Both the position numbers and the translations under genes were made by a program. This document shows, one piece after another, positions 6,358 to 7,326 of a DNA stretch of 7,326 nucleotides. The stretch's first letter is position 1. Each line of letters begins with the position of its first letter. The notes beneath the pieces were generated by a model. It had not been told where the DNA came from. It did no database searches and worked only from the letters and a program-made list of their open reading frames with translations. Source of the DNA: Pseudomonadota bacterium (GTDB lineage Bacteria; Pseudomonadota; Gammaproteobacteria; Burkholderiales; Methylophilaceae); contig JAKPIR010000273.1 of the NCBI GenBank assembly GCA_029549705.1, positions 1 through 7,326 on the forward strand. The letters run 5' to 3'.

Positions 6358-7326
6358 ATGTTAAAACCATCCATTTCTAAAAGATTTTCAGTCCTGATCA
6401 TTGCAAGCTTGGCGCTAATCACCACCGCCTGCGGCACAAACCCGGTGACTAAAAAGCGTGAAATTCAGTTGGTTTCTGAATCGCAAGAAATTTCAATTGG
6501 TAAGCAAAATTACGCTCCTGCCAGGCAGTCACAGGGGGGCGATTATATTATTGACCCAGAATTGACTGCCTATGTGCAAAGTATTGGCGATAAACTCGCT
6601 AAGGTGGCTGACCGCCAATTACCTTATGAATATGCTGTCATCAACGACTCCACTCCAAATGCGTGGGCCATGCCGGGTGGGAAAATCGCTTTTAACCGCG
6701 GCCTGCTCTACGAGTTAAATAGCGAGGCCGAGCTTGCCGCAGTCATGGGCCACGAGATGGTGCACGCGGCAGCAAGGCATGGCGCAAAAAGTATGGAGCG
6801 CGGTATTTTTATGCAAGGTGCGATGATTGCCGTAGGGATTGGTGCGCAAAATACCGATTACGCTAATTTAATTGTGGGTGGCGCACAAGTAGGTGCCGCG
6901 CTCACCATGAGCAAATATGGCCGCGATGCTGAAAGTGAATCTGACTTATATGGCATGCAGTACATGAAAAAAGCCGGTTACGACCCTACAGCGGCCGTCA
7001 CCTTACAAGAAACGTTTGTGCGCTTAAGTGCTGATCGCAAAAGCAACTGGCTAGAAGGCTTATTTGCCAGCCACCCGCCCTCACCCGAGCGCGTTGAAGC
7101 CAACAAAGTAACATTGGCAAAAATAGGCGCGGGCGGCGATTGGGGCAAAGAAATTTACGCACAGAAAACCGCCAAGTTAAGAAGCACGCAAGCCGCATAT
7201 AAAGCTTACGACGAAGGCGTTAAGGCGCTCTCAGCAAAAGATACCGCTAAAGCCACGGCGCTTGCCAAACAAGCTATTGCCGGTGAGCCGCGCGAGGCAC
7301 GTTTTCAGGAGTTGTTAGGCGACATT
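6358..7326 (+). CDS. M48-family zinc metalloprotease lipoprotein, 3'-truncated by the window edge
   Basis: A secreted zinc protease of the M48 (Ste24-like) family, related to E. coli BepA/LoiP, probably acting in envelope protein quality control. The frame is open for 323 codons to the window end. It begins with a lipoprotein signal peptide: MLKPSISKRF, a hydrophobic segment at residues 12-21, then lipobox TTAC with Cys25. The protease domain carries AWAMPGGKIAFNRGLL, the catalytic HExxH as HEMVH (residues 132-136, within GHEMVHAAARH), and the third-ligand motif ESESD (Glu192, Asp196). SHPPSPERV (residues 239-247) is also typical. After about residue 280 a helical Ala/Lys-rich segment (YKAYDEGVKALSAKDTAKA) looks like the start of TPR-like repeats, as in BepA, but is cut off. 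The residue after the lipid Cys is Gly, not Asp, consistent with an outer-membrane destination. A modest purine-rich stretch, AAGAGAG, precedes the ATG. The subfamily is unsure. Confidence 0.92.
   Translation, partial: MLKPSISKRFSVLIIASLALITTACGTNPVTKKREIQLVSESQEISIGKQNYAPARQSQGGDYIIDPELTAYVQSIGDKLAKVADRQLPYEYAVINDSTPNAWAMPGGKIAFNRGLLYELNSEAELAAVMGHEMVHAAARHGAKSMERGIFMQGAMIAVGIGAQNTDYANLIVGGAQVGAALTMSKYGRDAESESDLYGMQYMKKAGYDPTAAVTLQETFVRLSADRKSNWLEGLFASHPPSPERVEANKVTLAKIGAGGDWGKEIYAQKTAKLRSTQAAYKAYDEGVKALSAKDTAKATALAKQAIAGEPREARFQELLGDI

Noticed and set aside
1..7326. CRISPR array, tRNA or rRNA genes, insertion sequence
   Set aside because: No regularly spaced repeats, no cloverleaf-like segment with the usual conserved bases, and no transposase frame could be seen by eye on either strand.

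Overview
This window reads as a chromosomal housekeeping segment from a betaproteobacterium of moderate GC content. The protein sequences and the order leuS-lptE-holA-proA-nadD fit Betaproteobacteria, and my best guess is a Methylophilaceae-type methylotroph (Methylotenera or Methylophilus relatives). That placement rests on remembered protein similarity, not on a search. All the confident genes are on the + strand.

Layout: (1) 1-2190 is leuS (leucyl-tRNA synthetase), missing roughly its first 80-85 residues because the window opens inside it. (2) 2223-2735 is lptE, the outer-membrane lipoprotein partner of LptD. (3) 2748-3761 is holA, the delta subunit of the DNA polymerase III clamp loader. 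These three are 32 and 12 bases apart and look like one transcription unit. (4) 3762-4366 is a 605-base interval without a recognised gene. It holds a weak hairpin after holA, a small AT-rich ORF that would encode a two-helix membrane peptide, an inverted pair of REP-like palindromes, a tandem hairpin/terminator arrangement, and a proA-proximal promoter. (5) 4367-5623 is proA (gamma-glutamyl phosphate reductase, proline synthesis). (6) 5658-6317 is nadD (nicotinate-mononucleotide adenylyltransferase, NAD synthesis). (7) 6358-7326 is the start of an M48-family zinc metalloprotease lipoprotein with the beginning of a possible TPR-like C-terminal region; it runs off the window.

The genes serve unrelated core functions (translation, LPS export, replication, proline and NAD synthesis, envelope quality control). 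One possible functional link is LptE with the M48 lipoprotease, because the E. coli M48 protease BepA acts on LptD, the partner of LptE.

I see no convincing novel multi-gene system. The items most worth checking are the compact LeuRS without the leucine-specific insert, the holA-proA interval (small membrane ORF, REP-like pair, attenuator-like RNA), the apparently leaderless proA start, and the M48 gene in the place where rsfS/rlmH often follow nadD.
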